Of a stretch of DNA of 64,000 bases, positions 45,793 to 54,963 are shown one piece after another. Position 1 is the first letter of the stretch; each line of letters starts with the position of its first letter. The stretch lies in NCBI GenBank assembly GCA_016219965.1, contig JACRJM010000015.1, positions 549,963-613,962 on the forward strand, in the 5' to 3' direction. The notes under the pieces were generated by a model. The model was not told the origin of the DNA and did not search any database. It was given only the letters and a program-made list of their open reading frames with translations. Position numbers and translations under genes: made by a program. This DNA comes from Candidatus Schekmanbacteria bacterium. Lineage in GTDB: Bacteria; Schekmanbacteria; GWA2-38-11; J061.

Positions 45793-46863
45793 TTACTTTT
45801 TTCTTGTTCTGATTATCTCAGTAGCGCCTTCAATCAGCTCACGTGCAAAATCTTTCTCTTTTATTTTTTTTACCTGTACACCATGCTTAAAAAGAATTCC
45901 AACCCCTTTTCCGCCTGCCACCCCGATGTCGGCTTCTTTTGCCTCGCCGGGCCCGTTTACAACGCATCCCATTACAGCAACAGTGAGCGGCTCCGTGAAA
46001 TGCGAAAGCGCATTTTCAACCTCTGTTGCGATTCCTTCGACATCAACCTCCCGTCTGCTGCATGTGGGGCATGAAATGACATCTACTCCCACATCCCTTA
46101 ATTTCAATGAGCGTAAAATTGTAAAGCCTGCTTTTACCTCATTTACAGGATCTCCTGTTAGCGAGACCCTGATGGTATCACCGATACCCTCATAGAGCAT
46201 TATCCCGATGCCTGCCCCGCTCTTTGTGCTTCCCGTAACAAGCGTCCCTGCTTCTGTTATGCCAAGGTGTAAAGGCGCATCGCATCTTTTTGAAAATTCC
46301 CTGTTTGCATTTATTGTTTCAAGAACATCAGACCCTTTGAGAGACACTTTGAAGTTTTTAAACCCTTCCCTTTCGCATACTTCAATGCTGCGCAAAGCGC
46401 TTTCCACCATTGCAAATGCATCAGGTTTGCCGTGCTTTTCAAGTATGTCCTTTTCTATTGAACCTGAGTTAACGCCGACTCTCATGGACCTGCCGTACTC
46501 TTTACAGCATCGGATCACTTCCCTGAATTTGTCTTCTCCGCCGACATTGCCAGGATTAATGCGCACTGCATCAGCGCCTTTTTCCAAAGCACCGATTGCA
46601 AGCTTGTAATCGAAATGTATGTCCGCAATGACCGGTATCTGCGAAGCGCTTTTAATCTCGGCGAATGCGGAAAGTGCGTCCCTGTCTTTTACTGCGACCC
46701 TGATTATCTCGCATCCTACGCCGGCAAGCTTTACTATCTGGGAAACAGTGGCTTTTACATCATTTGTATCAGTCTTGGTCATCGACTGGACGGAAACAGG
46801 TGCATCTCCGCCGATTGAGACACTGCCTACTTTAATGAGCCTTGTTTTTCTGCGGGTCTGCAT
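45793..46863 (-). CDS. ispG: 4-hydroxy-3-methylbut-2-enyl diphosphate synthase
   Basis: A 356-residue 4Fe-4S enzyme of the MEP isoprenoid pathway that converts MEcPP to HMBPP. It has the TIM-barrel start VSVQSMTKTDT, cluster cysteines in SCPTCSR (C-x2-C) and MGCVVNGPGEAKEADIGVAGG. It is the short bacterial form without the plant insertion. It sits between rseP and proS, a common order in diderm bacteria. Confidence 0.96.
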   Translation of the reverse strand: MQTRRKTRLIKVGSVSIGGDAPVSVQSMTKTDTNDVKATVSQIVKLAGVGCEIIRVAVKDRDALSAFAEIKSASQIPVIADIHFDYKLAIGALEKGADAVRINPGNVGGEDKFREVIRCCKEYGRSMRVGVNSGSIEKDILEKHGKPDAFAMVESALRSIEVCEREGFKNFKVSLKGSDVLETINANREFSKRCDAPLHLGITEAGTLVTGSTKSGAGIGIMLYEGIGDTIRVSLTGDPVNEVKAGFTILRSLKLRDVGVDVISCPTCSRREVDVEGIATEVENALSHFTEPLTVAVMGCVVNGPGEAKEADIGVAGGKGVGILFKHGVQVKKIKEKDFARELIEGATEIIRTRKK

Positions 46864-46886
46864 CGCTATGGTTATAATGGATTATT

Positions 46887-48569
46887 TCAGACGCCTATCA
46901 TTCGCCTGAAAAAGTCTATTATGTCGCCAAGATAGCGGCTAAAATCATTATAGAGGGCATAACCCATTATGAGCGCTATCAGTGCAAGCCCGATATATTG
47001 GGTAACAGCACGCAGCTTCTCATTAATAGGCCTCCTTATTATCCCTTCAACAAGGAAGAGCGCAATAAGACCTCCGTCTGTGATAGTGCCCAGAGGAATG
47101 AAGTTTATTATGCCGAGATTGATGCTTATGAAAGCCACGAAAGATGCAAATTCGTAAATTCCTCTCTTAGCCTGGTCTCCCGCCATCTTTGCGATAGCTA
47201 TAGGGCCTGATATTGCCTTTCCGGAAATCTGCCCTGTCACAAGCTTTCCGATTCCTTTGAACATCAAGCCCGAAAGGGTCACAGTCCGTTCTGTTGCATT
47301 TAAAAAAGCAGACGGAATAGAATATTTCTTTTCCTCTGTTTTGATGTCCGTATAACGGTTGGCAGACGCCACTCCGAGAATGCCTATCTTTATCTTGTCT
47401 CCAAGCATATCTCTTTCAGTTGTTTCACCGAGAGTCATGGCTATATCAATACGCTCATTTTTTCTCATTACAGCGATTTTCACCGTTTCGCCGGGCTTCT
47501 TTGTTATCGCCTCCAGAAATTCATCCCAATTGGAAAGAGACTTCCCGTTTAATTCTATTATCTTGTCGAATGGTTTTAACCCCGCTTTGTCAGCAGCAGA
47601 GTCTTTTACGACTTCGTCAATATAAAGATCCGTTGGCTCAATCCCAAGAAGGGCCGGAAAAGAGGATGCATCCGGAGTTGCCTCTTTCAGGAGGCTGGCA
47701 GGAATATTGATTTCAACCTTCTCAGGTTTATCATTAACCTTTCCAACCTTCTCTCTTTCTATTCCTACCGAAAGGTCCTTTCCGGATGAGAGGATATTTT
47801 CTGTTGATATATCCTCAATCTGGCTTAAAGCTTCAACCTTCTTCCCGTTTACAGATACAATGGTATCGCCGTCCTTAATGCCTGATTTCTCCGCAATTGA
47901 AGAGGCAAGGACTCCGCCAATCCTTGCTTTAAGGGCAACCGGCTTTATACCTACAAGTCCTATAGTCTTTTGCTCATTGAGTAAATCGGTTATCACCCTT
48001 TGATCAGGTATGATCTCCTTATTCATCAAATTGCCATCACGGCTTATTGTGAACATGAGAGTCTTCCCTGAGCTTACATGAATTATATTGGTGAGTTCAT
48101 CCCAGGAAGCAACCGGCGTATCATTGATTTTTACGACTTCGTCGCCGAATTTCAAACCCGCTTTCCATGCAGGAGAGTCTTTATCCACTTCGCCGACAAC
48201 TGCCTTTAAGACTGTTATCCCGCTCATATAGATTCCGGCTAGGATGAATATTGCAAAGATTATATTAAAAATAGGACCAGCTGCTGCCACCGAAAGCTTT
48301 GCAAGAGGAGACTTGCGTGAAAATGACTTTTCAGGATTTTCACATTCCTCGTCAGGTTCTTCGCCTTCGAGCTTTACATAGCCTCCGAGAGGAAGCGCAG
48401 ATATGAGATACTCTGTTTCTCCCCATTTTCTCCCGATTATTTTCGGGCCGAATCCCAGGGAAAATTTCTTAACACCAATACCATTTTTTTTAGCTACAAG
48501 AAAATGGCCAAGTTCATGTACAAAAATCAGGAGACCCAGCGCTACTATCATTGAAACCAGATATATCAT
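46887..48569 (-). CDS. rseP: RseP-like site-2 protease with three PDZ domains
   Basis: A 560-residue inner-membrane metalloprotease, about 100 residues longer than E. coli RseP. The zinc site HELGH is at 18-22. Three PDZ domains follow (about 120-190, 213-290 and 307-380), each with a DxxxxxAGLKxxD-like carboxylate loop, where the family norm is one or two. The second active-site motif reads NFIPLGTITDGG (Asn489 to Asp498), one residue longer than the usual N-x2-P-x4-DG. It probably cleaves anti-sigma factors or signal-peptide remnants. It is located between lolA and ispG. Confidence 0.9.
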   Translation of the reverse strand: MIYLVSMIVALGLLIFVHELGHFLVAKKNGIGVKKFSLGFGPKIIGRKWGETEYLISALPLGGYVKLEGEEPDEECENPEKSFSRKSPLAKLSVAAAGPIFNIIFAIFILAGIYMSGITVLKAVVGEVDKDSPAWKAGLKFGDEVVKINDTPVASWDELTNIIHVSSGKTLMFTISRDGNLMNKEIIPDQRVITDLLNEQKTIGLVGIKPVALKARIGGVLASSIAEKSGIKDGDTIVSVNGKKVEALSQIEDISTENILSSGKDLSVGIEREKVGKVNDKPEKVEINIPASLLKEATPDASSFPALLGIEPTDLYIDEVVKDSAADKAGLKPFDKIIELNGKSLSNWDEFLEAITKKPGETVKIAVMRKNERIDIAMTLGETTERDMLGDKIKIGILGVASANRYTDIKTEEKKYSIPSAFLNATERTVTLSGLMFKGIGKLVTGQISGKAISGPIAIAKMAGDQAKRGIYEFASFVAFISINLGIINFIPLGTITDGGLIALFLVEGIIRRPINEKLRAVTQYIGLALIALIMGYALYNDFSRYLGDIIDFFRRMIGV

Positions 48570-48634
48570 GTCGTTATCTTCTTTCTGTTTTGTTTATGAT
48601 TATAACTTCTTATTACCTTTATATCCCCCTTATA

Positions 48635-49294
48635 TCAAAGAGAAGAGGAATCCACAACCTCAACTCCCTGAGACGGCGTATATATAAATTGAGAATCCGG
48701 TATCTGCTTATTAAAAACTATTCCTGTAAATGAATATTTAGACCTGTTTTCGTAGGCATCGTATATCTCGACACCTGTTATTTTGAAGGTCTTTTTATCA
48801 ATAATGAGAGAGGCGCTCTTTATATCAACGCTTTTTTCAACAGGGTCAAGAGCGAGAGCCACGATGTCTCCGCTTTCAGATTTTACGGTAATATGGAAGT
48901 TCTTTTTTATTTCCGTGAAATCTGAAAGAAGCAGCAATGCGAACTTCGACCTTCCGCCAATGCTTGCTTTTTCCTTAATGACCTGATTGTTCTCTGCTGT
49001 GTATATCCAGAGATTAACGCCATCAATGAGTATAAGCTGGGTTTCAGGGTCTTTTATCTCCCACCTGAACTTGTCCGGCCTTCTTATAAGTATCTTACCT
49101 TTGAAGGTGAAAGTCCTGTCCATTGTCCTGTTGTAAAACTCCTGACTGCACTCTGTCTCCAATGATTTTACGTCCTTATACTCCTTTTCAATGCGGTCAA
49201 GATATAGAGATGCGCTGTCCGCAAGCGCACTTAATGGGAACAGAAATAAAACCATGAGAAATAGTGAAAGCGATTTTTTTCTTTCAGTTCGCAT
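48635..49294 (-). CDS. lolA: LolA-like outer-membrane lipoprotein carrier
   Basis: A 219-residue periplasmic protein with a signal peptide (1-25, ending ALA-DS) and the LolA fold: LDRIEKEYKDVKSLETECSQEFYNRTM, GKILIRRPDKFRWEIKDPETQLILIDG and a C-terminal ESGDIVALALDP region. It ferries lipoproteins from the inner to the outer membrane, so it supports a diderm envelope. It overlaps scpA by 11 nt. Confidence 0.88.
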   Translation of the reverse strand: MRTERKKSLSLFLMVLFLFPLSALADSASLYLDRIEKEYKDVKSLETECSQEFYNRTMDRTFTFKGKILIRRPDKFRWEIKDPETQLILIDGVNLWIYTAENNQVIKEKASIGGRSKFALLLLSDFTEIKKNFHITVKSESGDIVALALDPVEKSVDIKSASLIIDKKTFKITGVEIYDAYENRSKYSFTGIVFNKQIPDSQFIYTPSQGVEVVDSSSL

Positions 49295-50003
49295 AAATCA
49301 TTATTCTTCCTAAAATGGACTCCTGCGTTACCTTTATGAGATGCAGTTTTGTCAGCTCAAGCATTGCAAGGAAAGTGATTATCATCTCCATCCTTTCTTC
49401 CATCGGTTCAAAAAGCTGCTCGATGGATAGAGATTCATTCTTCTCGAGCAGATCCATTATCCATGATATCTTATCATTGACGCTGAATCTTGTTACGAGT
49501 ATCTCCCTGACATGAACCTCTTTTGTCCTGCTTAAAATCCTTTCAAACGCCTTGATAAGGTCAAATACAGAGACCTGAAGCATTATCTCCTCTTTTTTCT
49601 CAGTATCACCGGCAGGGTTTTTCCTGCTGTACATTTCACTGAAATATGCTTCACGACCGCCAAGCTGTTTTGATGCTTCTTTAAACTGCTTGTACTCAAG
49701 CAGCTTCTGAACAAGCTCTGTCCTTGGATCTTCAATTGCTTCATCATCAGCGGATGACCGTGGCAGCAACATCTTTGATTTTATGAAGATGAGCTGTGCT
49801 GCAAGAACGAGGAAATCACCGATGGTGTTTAAATTCAACACCTTCAACATATCAACGTACTTTATGTACTCATCGAGTATAAAGGCAATAGGAATATCGT
49901 AAATATTCAGCTCATTGGTCTTGATGAGATAAAGCAGAAGGTCCATCGGCCCTTCAAATTCCGGAAGCTGGACCTTGTAATTGTTTGCATCATCTGTTGC
50001 CAT
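49284..50003 (-). CDS. scpA: segregation and condensation protein A
   Basis: A 239-residue kleisin that bridges SMC heads with ScpB. The N-terminal signature YKVQLPEFEGPMDLLLYLIKTNELNIYDIPI and the DFLVLAAQLIFIKSKMLLP segment are clear, and a winged-helix tail (FLAMLELTKLHLIKVTQES) ends the protein. It is separated from scpB by 18 kb. It overlaps the TPR gene by 1 nt upstream and lolA by 11 nt downstream. Confidence 0.93.
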   Translation of the reverse strand: MATDDANNYKVQLPEFEGPMDLLLYLIKTNELNIYDIPIAFILDEYIKYVDMLKVLNLNTIGDFLVLAAQLIFIKSKMLLPRSSADDEAIEDPRTELVQKLLEYKQFKEASKQLGGREAYFSEMYSRKNPAGDTEKKEEIMLQVSVFDLIKAFERILSRTKEVHVREILVTRFSVNDKISWIMDLLEKNESLSIEQLFEPMEERMEMIITFLAMLELTKLHLIKVTQESILGRIMIYAN

Positions 50004-50743
50004 TAAAGTCCCTGCATCACGATTGTCTTGATGTTATCAGCCTTTTCTTTAGCTATCCCGCTAAGCTGAGACTCAGGGTACTCTTCAACAATCCTCCGGT
50101 AAGCTATCTCGGCGTTCTTCAGGTCTTTCTTCTGCTCATAGCAAAAAGCTATCCTGTTTAAAAATTCCTCCGGCACCATTGAGCCTTCCTTGCCGATATA
50201 GTCGTTACTATATTTTATGGCATCATCAAATTTCTTCTCGTCGACAAGTATGGTAGTCAGATTCTGGTATGCCTCGAACATTACGAGATCAGTCTTGCTG
50301 TAATCTTTTATGAAATCAAGGTAGTAACCCTTTGCTTTCTCATCTTCACCGATTTTCCTGTAGCAGTTCCCGACATAGACTTTAGACCATGCTCCGTAAA
50401 CGCTTCCTCCATAGTTTGAGATAATGCCGTTGAATCTTTCTATAGAGCTGTTATAGGAAGTCTTCGAGACCTGTTTGCTCTTTACAGCAGAAGCTGCTGA
50501 GAGGTCAGAATCCTTTCTGTATGTGTCAAGGGCTGCAAAAAAAGCGTCTGATGCTGATTTTGATTTCCCTTCGAAATAATAATAGATGCCTACTGAAATT
50601 GCTATAACCGCAACTATCCCTGCCGCCCAAATCGCGATAGCCTTGCCGTTCGTGCTTACAGCGTGCATGAATTTTTCAGGGAGGGAAATATACGGGTCTG
50701 TTATATCCCCCTTCTTCTTTCTCTTCTTAATGGGTTTAACCAA
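50003..50743 (-). CDS. membrane-anchored TPR protein (YfgM/YbgF-like)
   Basis: A 246-residue protein: a short basic cytoplasmic start, one transmembrane helix (about 34-57) and a periplasmic part with three to four TPR-like repeats (SKVYVGNCYRKIGEDEKAKGYYLDFI, LVDEKKFDDAIKYSNDYI, FCYEQKKDLKNAEIAYRRIVEEYP). The topology matches YfgM, an ancillary chaperone-network protein, but the match is at fold level only. It lies between gltX and scpA. Confidence 0.7.
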   Translation of the reverse strand: MVKPIKKRKKKGDITDPYISLPEKFMHAVSTNGKAIAIWAAGIVAVIAISVGIYYYFEGKSKSASDAFFAALDTYRKDSDLSAASAVKSKQVSKTSYNSSIERFNGIISNYGGSVYGAWSKVYVGNCYRKIGEDEKAKGYYLDFIKDYSKTDLVMFEAYQNLTTILVDEKKFDDAIKYSNDYIGKEGSMVPEEFLNRIAFCYEQKKDLKNAEIAYRRIVEEYPESQLSGIAKEKADNIKTIVMQGL

Positions 50744-50769
50744 TGTTCATTCTCCTGTGTTATATAATG

Positions 50770-52173
50770 TTAGATCTTTTCAATAAATCTTTTTATTCTT
50801 TTTTCCACAGCTTCCTTGCCAATAATTTCCATTATTTCAAAAAGGCCGGGGCTGACTGTTGTTCCCGTGAGAGAGATTCTAACAGGCTGTGCTATTTTTA
50901 CAAGTTTAATATTCTGTTCAGCGCAGAGATTTTTCATGAAGTCTTCAATCCCGCTCTGTTCAAGCCGAGGGCTCTGTGAAATATATTCAAGAAGTTTTTC
51001 GAGAAGTTCTTTAACGCCCGGCTGAATCCATTTTTTCAGGTCATCTTCTTTGCAAGTGATTTCGTCCGTGAAGAAATATGAGGCGCTTTTCGCAAGCTCT
51101 ATCAGTGTCCGGCTCCGCGGCTTTAAAGCAGTCAAGATTTTCAGCATATGGGCTTTATCAGCAAGCACCGATTTCCCATATCCTTCCGCTTCAAGAAAAG
51201 GTATTGCCCTTCGTAAAAGTTCCTCTTCATTCATATCCCTTATATATATACTGTTCATCCAGAGAAGCTTTTCGGGGTTGAATATACCGGCAGATTTTGA
51301 AACACTGGTAAGATCAAATAGCTTTATCATCTCATCTATTTTGAATACTTCCTGATCCCCGGAAGACCACCCTAACCTTACAAGATAATTCATCAGGGCT
51401 TCTGCAACAAATCCCTGGTTCCTGTATTCTTCGACCGACGTTGCGCCGTGCCTTTTGCTGAGTCTTGCCTTGTCCGTACCAAGAATAAGCGGGACATGTG
51501 CGAATTTAGGAGGAGTATAACCCAAGGCAGAACATATCTGTATCTGCTTTGGCGTATTGGCAAGATGGTCTTCGCCTCTTATCACATGGTTTATACCCAT
51601 TGTCGCATCATCAACCACGACAACGAAGTTGTATGTCGGAGTGCCGTCAGAGCGCATGATTATAAGGTCATCAATCTGCTGGTTCTGTATAACGACAGTC
51701 CCCTTTACCATATCTTCTATCACTGTCTCGCCGTCCACCGGTGCCGCAAACCTTACTGAAAATGGCCCATCGCTTTCTTTGATCTCCTTGTCCCTACATC
51801 GCCTGTCATATCCCGGAGGCTTTCCCTCTGCAAGGGCCTTTGCCCGCATCCCGTCAAGCTCATCCTTAGTACAGCGGCATCTGTAGGCTTTCCCGCTATC
51901 CAATAGTTTTTTTACAGCTTCACGGTATAAGTCATAGCGTTCACTCTGAAAGAACGGACCTTCATCATAGTCAAGGTTTAGCCATTCCATGGAGTTAAGT
52001 ATTGCGTCAGTGAATTCCTGTGTTGACCTCTCCCTGTCAGTATCTTCTATGCGGAGGATAAACTTGCCTTTATGGTGTCTTGAAAAAAGCCAGTTGAAAA
52101 GAGCAGTTCTCGCGCCCCCTATATGAAGATACCCGGTGGGGCTTGGTGCAAATCTTGTTCTGATTTCAGTCAT
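50770..52173 (-). CDS. gltX: glutamyl-tRNA synthetase
   Basis: A 467-residue class I GluRS with HIGH signature FAPSPTGYLHIGGARTALFNW (8-28) and KMSKS equivalent RLSKRHGATSV (about 238). A C-x-C pair in YRCRCTKDEL fits the zinc-binding SWIM region. It is the first gene of a seven-gene operon and is divergent from dapL. Confidence 0.95.
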   Translation of the reverse strand: MTEIRTRFAPSPTGYLHIGGARTALFNWLFSRHHKGKFILRIEDTDRERSTQEFTDAILNSMEWLNLDYDEGPFFQSERYDLYREAVKKLLDSGKAYRCRCTKDELDGMRAKALAEGKPPGYDRRCRDKEIKESDGPFSVRFAAPVDGETVIEDMVKGTVVIQNQQIDDLIIMRSDGTPTYNFVVVVDDATMGINHVIRGEDHLANTPKQIQICSALGYTPPKFAHVPLILGTDKARLSKRHGATSVEEYRNQGFVAEALMNYLVRLGWSSGDQEVFKIDEMIKLFDLTSVSKSAGIFNPEKLLWMNSIYIRDMNEEELLRRAIPFLEAEGYGKSVLADKAHMLKILTALKPRSRTLIELAKSASYFFTDEITCKEDDLKKWIQPGVKELLEKLLEYISQSPRLEQSGIEDFMKNLCAEQNIKLVKIAQPVRISLTGTTVSPGLFEIMEIIGKEAVEKRIKRFIEKI

Positions 52174-52191
52174 CTATTTCCCTTTTCATTC

Positions 52192-52215
52192 ATTAGTTTC
52201 AGCATTAGTTTCAGC
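52192..52215. repeat. 12-bp tandem duplication in the gltX-dapL gap
   Basis: ATTAGTTTCAGC occurs twice without a gap (52192-52203 and 52204-52215), just upstream of the dapL -35 element and in the gltX leader. It may be a replication slippage product or a pair of regulator sites. Confidence 0.5.
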
Positions 52216-52217
52216 AT

Positions 52218-52246
52218 TTGACAAAAGCAAATCACTCATTTACTAT
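52218..52246 (+). promoter_or_regulatory. sigma-70-type promoter of dapL-folK-panB
   Basis: A perfect -35 TTGACA (52218-52223), a 17-nt spacer and TACTAT (52241-52246) lie about 70 nt before the dapL ATG. AAGGA precedes the ATG by a normal distance. Confidence 0.6.
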
Positions 52247-52323
52247 CCGTAAAACTTTTTTGCAATATATCAGGAATGATTAGCTAATTAAAAGAAATAA
52301 TTAACCGGGAAAAGGAATCGTAA

Positions 52324-53502
52324 ATGAGCAGAGAATTCAATGTTACATTATCTGAGCGCCTCGGTAAACTTCCTCCATACCTTTTTGCTGAACTTGACCG
52401 CTTAAAGTCAAAAGCCATATCAGAGGGAAAAGATGTCATAGATCTGGGAATCGGCGACCCCGATACGCCTACGCCGGAACATATAATCGAAGCATTGAGG
52501 AAAACTGCCGGAAACCCTGAAAACCACCGCTATCCTTCTTATATCGGGATGAAGATATTCCGCGAAGCCTGCTCCAAATGGGTGAAAAAGCGTTTCGGAG
52601 TTTCATTCAATCCTGACAATGAAGTGATCTCACTCATTGGCTCAAAGGAGGCTGTTGCAAACATTCCATTTGCATTCGTAAACCCGGGTGACACCGTGCT
52701 CATACCGAGTCCCGGCTATCCTGTTTACACTTCGAGCACGATATTCTGCGGCGGCACCCAGCACATCATGCCTCTTAAGGCGGAAAATAAATTCCTCCCT
52801 GATTTCAAAATAATCCCTGAGAATGTTTTGAAAAATGCAAAGCTCATGTTCCTCAATTATCCGAACAATCCAACATCGGTAACAGCAGAAATTGATTTCT
52901 ACAGGGAGGCTGTTGAGCTTGCGTATAAATATAACATCATAATCTGCCATGATGCAGCTTACTCAGAGACAGCATTCGGCGGATACAAAGCGCCTTCCAT
53001 ATTCAATGTTGACGGTGCGCGTGATGTTGCAATCGAACTTCATTCATTCTCGAAGACATATAACATGACCGGATGGAGGGTCGGCTTCGCAATAGGGAAT
53101 GAGAAAATAGTAGGAGGCCTTGCAAAGATAAAGACCAACGTAGATTCCGGAGTATTTCAGGCAATCCAGTACGCTGCGATTGAAGCCATGGAGAACGGCG
53201 AGAAAGATATTGAGATGATGGCGGAGATTTACTCGGGAAGAAGAAAAGTTATGGAGGACGGTTTAAAGCGCGCAGGCTTCAGCGTAACTCCAAGCAGAGC
53301 GACTTTCTATATGTGGATACCATGTCCAAAAGGTTATGACTCAAAGAAGCTCTCATCAAAAATCCTCGAAGAGGCAGCAATAGTCACAACACCCGGGGTC
53401 GGCTTCGGAGAATTCGGAGAAGGATATATAAGATTCGCACTTACTTCAGACAAAAAGCGTCTTGAGGAGGCATGCGACCGTCTTGCAAGGCTCAAACTCT
53501 AA
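52324..53502 (+). CDS. dapL: LL-diaminopimelate aminotransferase
   Basis: A 392-residue PLP-dependent class I/II aminotransferase of the DapL type, which converts tetrahydrodipicolinate to LL-DAP in one step and so bypasses DapC/D/E. The DapL-type start is KLPPYLFAELDRLK...DVIDLGIGDPDTPTP, with FLNYPNNPTS, CHDAAYSE and PLP lysine Lys244 (SFSKTYNMTGWRVGFAIG). DapL occurs in plants, cyanobacteria, Chlamydiae, Nitrospirota and some Deltaproteobacteria. It heads an operon with folK and panB. Confidence 0.88.
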   Translation: MSREFNVTLSERLGKLPPYLFAELDRLKSKAISEGKDVIDLGIGDPDTPTPEHIIEALRKTAGNPENHRYPSYIGMKIFREACSKWVKKRFGVSFNPDNEVISLIGSKEAVANIPFAFVNPGDTVLIPSPGYPVYTSSTIFCGGTQHIMPLKAENKFLPDFKIIPENVLKNAKLMFLNYPNNPTSVTAEIDFYREAVELAYKYNIIICHDAAYSETAFGGYKAPSIFNVDGARDVAIELHSFSKTYNMTGWRVGFAIGNEKIVGGLAKIKTNVDSGVFQAIQYAAIEAMENGEKDIEMMAEIYSGRRKVMEDGLKRAGFSVTPSRATFYMWIPCPKGYDSKKLSSKILEEAAIVTTPGVGFGEFGEGYIRFALTSDKKRLEEACDRLARLKL

Positions 53503-53992
53503 GATTAATAAGGTTTATCTAAGCCTTGGTTCCAACTGGGGTGACAGGGCTTCGTATATCAACTCCGCAATAAAACGGATAGATAAAATTGACGGAGTAA
53601 GAATAGCCGCAGTTTCATCCAGATATCTCACTGAACCTTTTGACATAGACACCAGCGAATGGTTTATAAACTGCGCGGTTGAAATCGAGACTTCACTTCC
53701 CGCTTCTGAACTCCTTGACAAGTTCATTAAAATAGAAAGCGAGATGGGGCGTCCGCTAATCAGGAAAAAAAAGATGCCGCGGTCAATAGACATTGACATC
53801 CTTCTCTACGGGGATGATATTATTTCAACAGATTCATTGATAATACCTCATTCCGGGATGTGCAGGAGAAAGTTTGTTCTTGTCCCGCTTGCGGAGATTG
53901 CATCTGAGGCAGTGCATCCGGGTAACGGGCTTACTATAAAAGAGCTGCTCGAAAGATGTGAAGACAGGAGCAAGGTGATTAAACAGGGGTAA
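53483..53992 (+). CDS. folK: HPPK, 6-hydroxymethyl-dihydropterin pyrophosphokinase
   Basis: About 169 residues; it makes 6-hydroxymethyl-dihydropterin diphosphate for folate. Clear motifs are VYLSLGSNWGDR at the start and RSIDIDILLYGDDI (Asp pair for Mg-ATP) near the middle, followed by IPHSGMCRRKFVLVPLAEI. No ATG is in frame. The TTG at 53483 is preferred because GGAGG lies 12 nt upstream; a TTG at 53462 is an alternative. The start lies inside dapL (20-nt overlap), so translation is coupled. Confidence 0.9.
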   Translation: MQGSNSKINKVYLSLGSNWGDRASYINSAIKRIDKIDGVRIAAVSSRYLTEPFDIDTSEWFINCAVEIETSLPASELLDKFIKIESEMGRPLIRKKKMPRSIDIDILLYGDDIISTDSLIIPHSGMCRRKFVLVPLAEIASEAVHPGNGLTIKELLERCEDRSKVIKQG

Positions 53993-54003
53993 ATATTACC
54001 AAC

Positions 54004-54825
54004 ATGAATAATAAAATGGATAAACGCGCTGATAAAATCACAGTTTCAACAATAAAAAAGAAAAAGGCGGCAGGGGAAAAAATAATAATGCTTACCGCCT
54101 ATGATTTCCAGTTTGCACGTCTTCTTGATGAGGCAGGAGTTGACATAATTCTTGTAGGCGACAGCGTAGGCAATGTTGTACTCGGCTATGAAAACACGAT
54201 TCCCGTTACAATGGAAGATATGCTTCATCACACAAGAGCTGTAGCACGCGGCAGAAAGCATGCCTTGCTGATCGTTGACATGCCTTTCATGTCTTATCAG
54301 GTAAAGGTGGACAAGGCTTTGGTCAATGCATCGAGATTCCTAAAAGAAGCCGGCGCTGAAGGAGTGAAACTTGAAGGCGGAGCAGAATATGCTGAGACCA
54401 TAAGGAAAATCACTCAGGCAGGGATACCTGTCATGGCGCACATAGGACTTATGCCTCAGGCTGTTAACCGAATCGGCGGCTACAGGGTGCAGGGGAAGAA
54501 AGAAGACGAAGAGAAAAAAATACTCAATGATGCAAAGGCGCTTGAAGAGGCTGGCGCGTTTGCAATAGTCCTTGAAAAGGTTCCTTCAAAGCTTGCAGAA
54601 AAAGTCACAGCTTCAGTCTCAATCCCGACTATCGGCATAGGCGCAGGACCTGACTGCGACGGACAAGTCCTCGTGATATACGACCTTCTTGGCTTCGATG
54701 ACACTTTCAAACCCCGTTTTATCAAACAATATGCCAACATGAAGAATGACATCATCAGTGCAGTTTCAAAGTTCTCAGAGGAAGTGAAACAGGGAAAGTT
54801 CCCGACAAAGAATCACGGATATTGA
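54004..54825 (+). CDS. panB: 3-methyl-2-oxobutanoate hydroxymethyltransferase
   Basis: A 273-residue enzyme that makes ketopantoate for pantothenate and CoA. It has the family start TVSTIKKKKAAGEKIIMLTAYDFQFARLLDEAGVDIILVGDSVG (metal-binding Asp), LKEAGAEGVKLEGG, MAHIGLMPQAVNRIGGYRVQG and GIGAGPDCDGQVLVIYDLLG. It ends the dapL-folK-panB operon. No panC or panD is nearby. Confidence 0.95.
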   Translation: MNNKMDKRADKITVSTIKKKKAAGEKIIMLTAYDFQFARLLDEAGVDIILVGDSVGNVVLGYENTIPVTMEDMLHHTRAVARGRKHALLIVDMPFMSYQVKVDKALVNASRFLKEAGAEGVKLEGGAEYAETIRKITQAGIPVMAHIGLMPQAVNRIGGYRVQGKKEDEEKKILNDAKALEEAGAFAIVLEKVPSKLAEKVTASVSIPTIGIGAGPDCDGQVLVIYDLLGFDDTFKPRFIKQYANMKNDIISAVSKFSEEVKQGKFPTKNHGY

Positions 54826-54851
54826 CGTCCCAATCAGACTTTCTTTTTTTT

Positions 54852-54940
54852 GTCATTCCCTTTTTGCAGTCATTCCCATTTCTGCAGTCATTCCCATTTC
54901 TGCTGTCATTCTCATTTCTGCTGTCATTCCTATTTTTTCT
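54852..54940. repeat. 18-bp tandem repeat array
   Basis: Five units of 17-18 bp begin with GTCATTCC at 54852, 54869, 54887, 54905 and 54923 and continue as CATTTCTGC or similar. A sixth GTCATTCC at 54941 is the left arm of the palindrome at 54944-54963. The array looks like serial duplication of one arm of that element. A 77-codon open frame across it encodes a CHSHF-like repeat and is not considered a gene. Confidence 0.85.
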
Positions 54941-54943
54941 GTC

Positions 54944-54963
54944 ATTCCCGCGGAAGCGGGAAT
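54944..54963. repeat. REP-like palindrome, copy 2
   Basis: ATTCCCGC (54944-54951) and GCGGGAAT (54956-54963) form a perfect 8-bp stem with a 4-nt loop inside GTCATTCCCGC...GCGGGAATCCAG. This sequence type is a widespread dispersed intergenic repeat in bacteria. It lies at the 3' end of the panB operon. Confidence 0.75.

Noticed and set aside
54852..54940. Possible CRISPR array
   Set aside because: Units are contiguous 18-bp copies with no unique spacers and no cas genes nearby.
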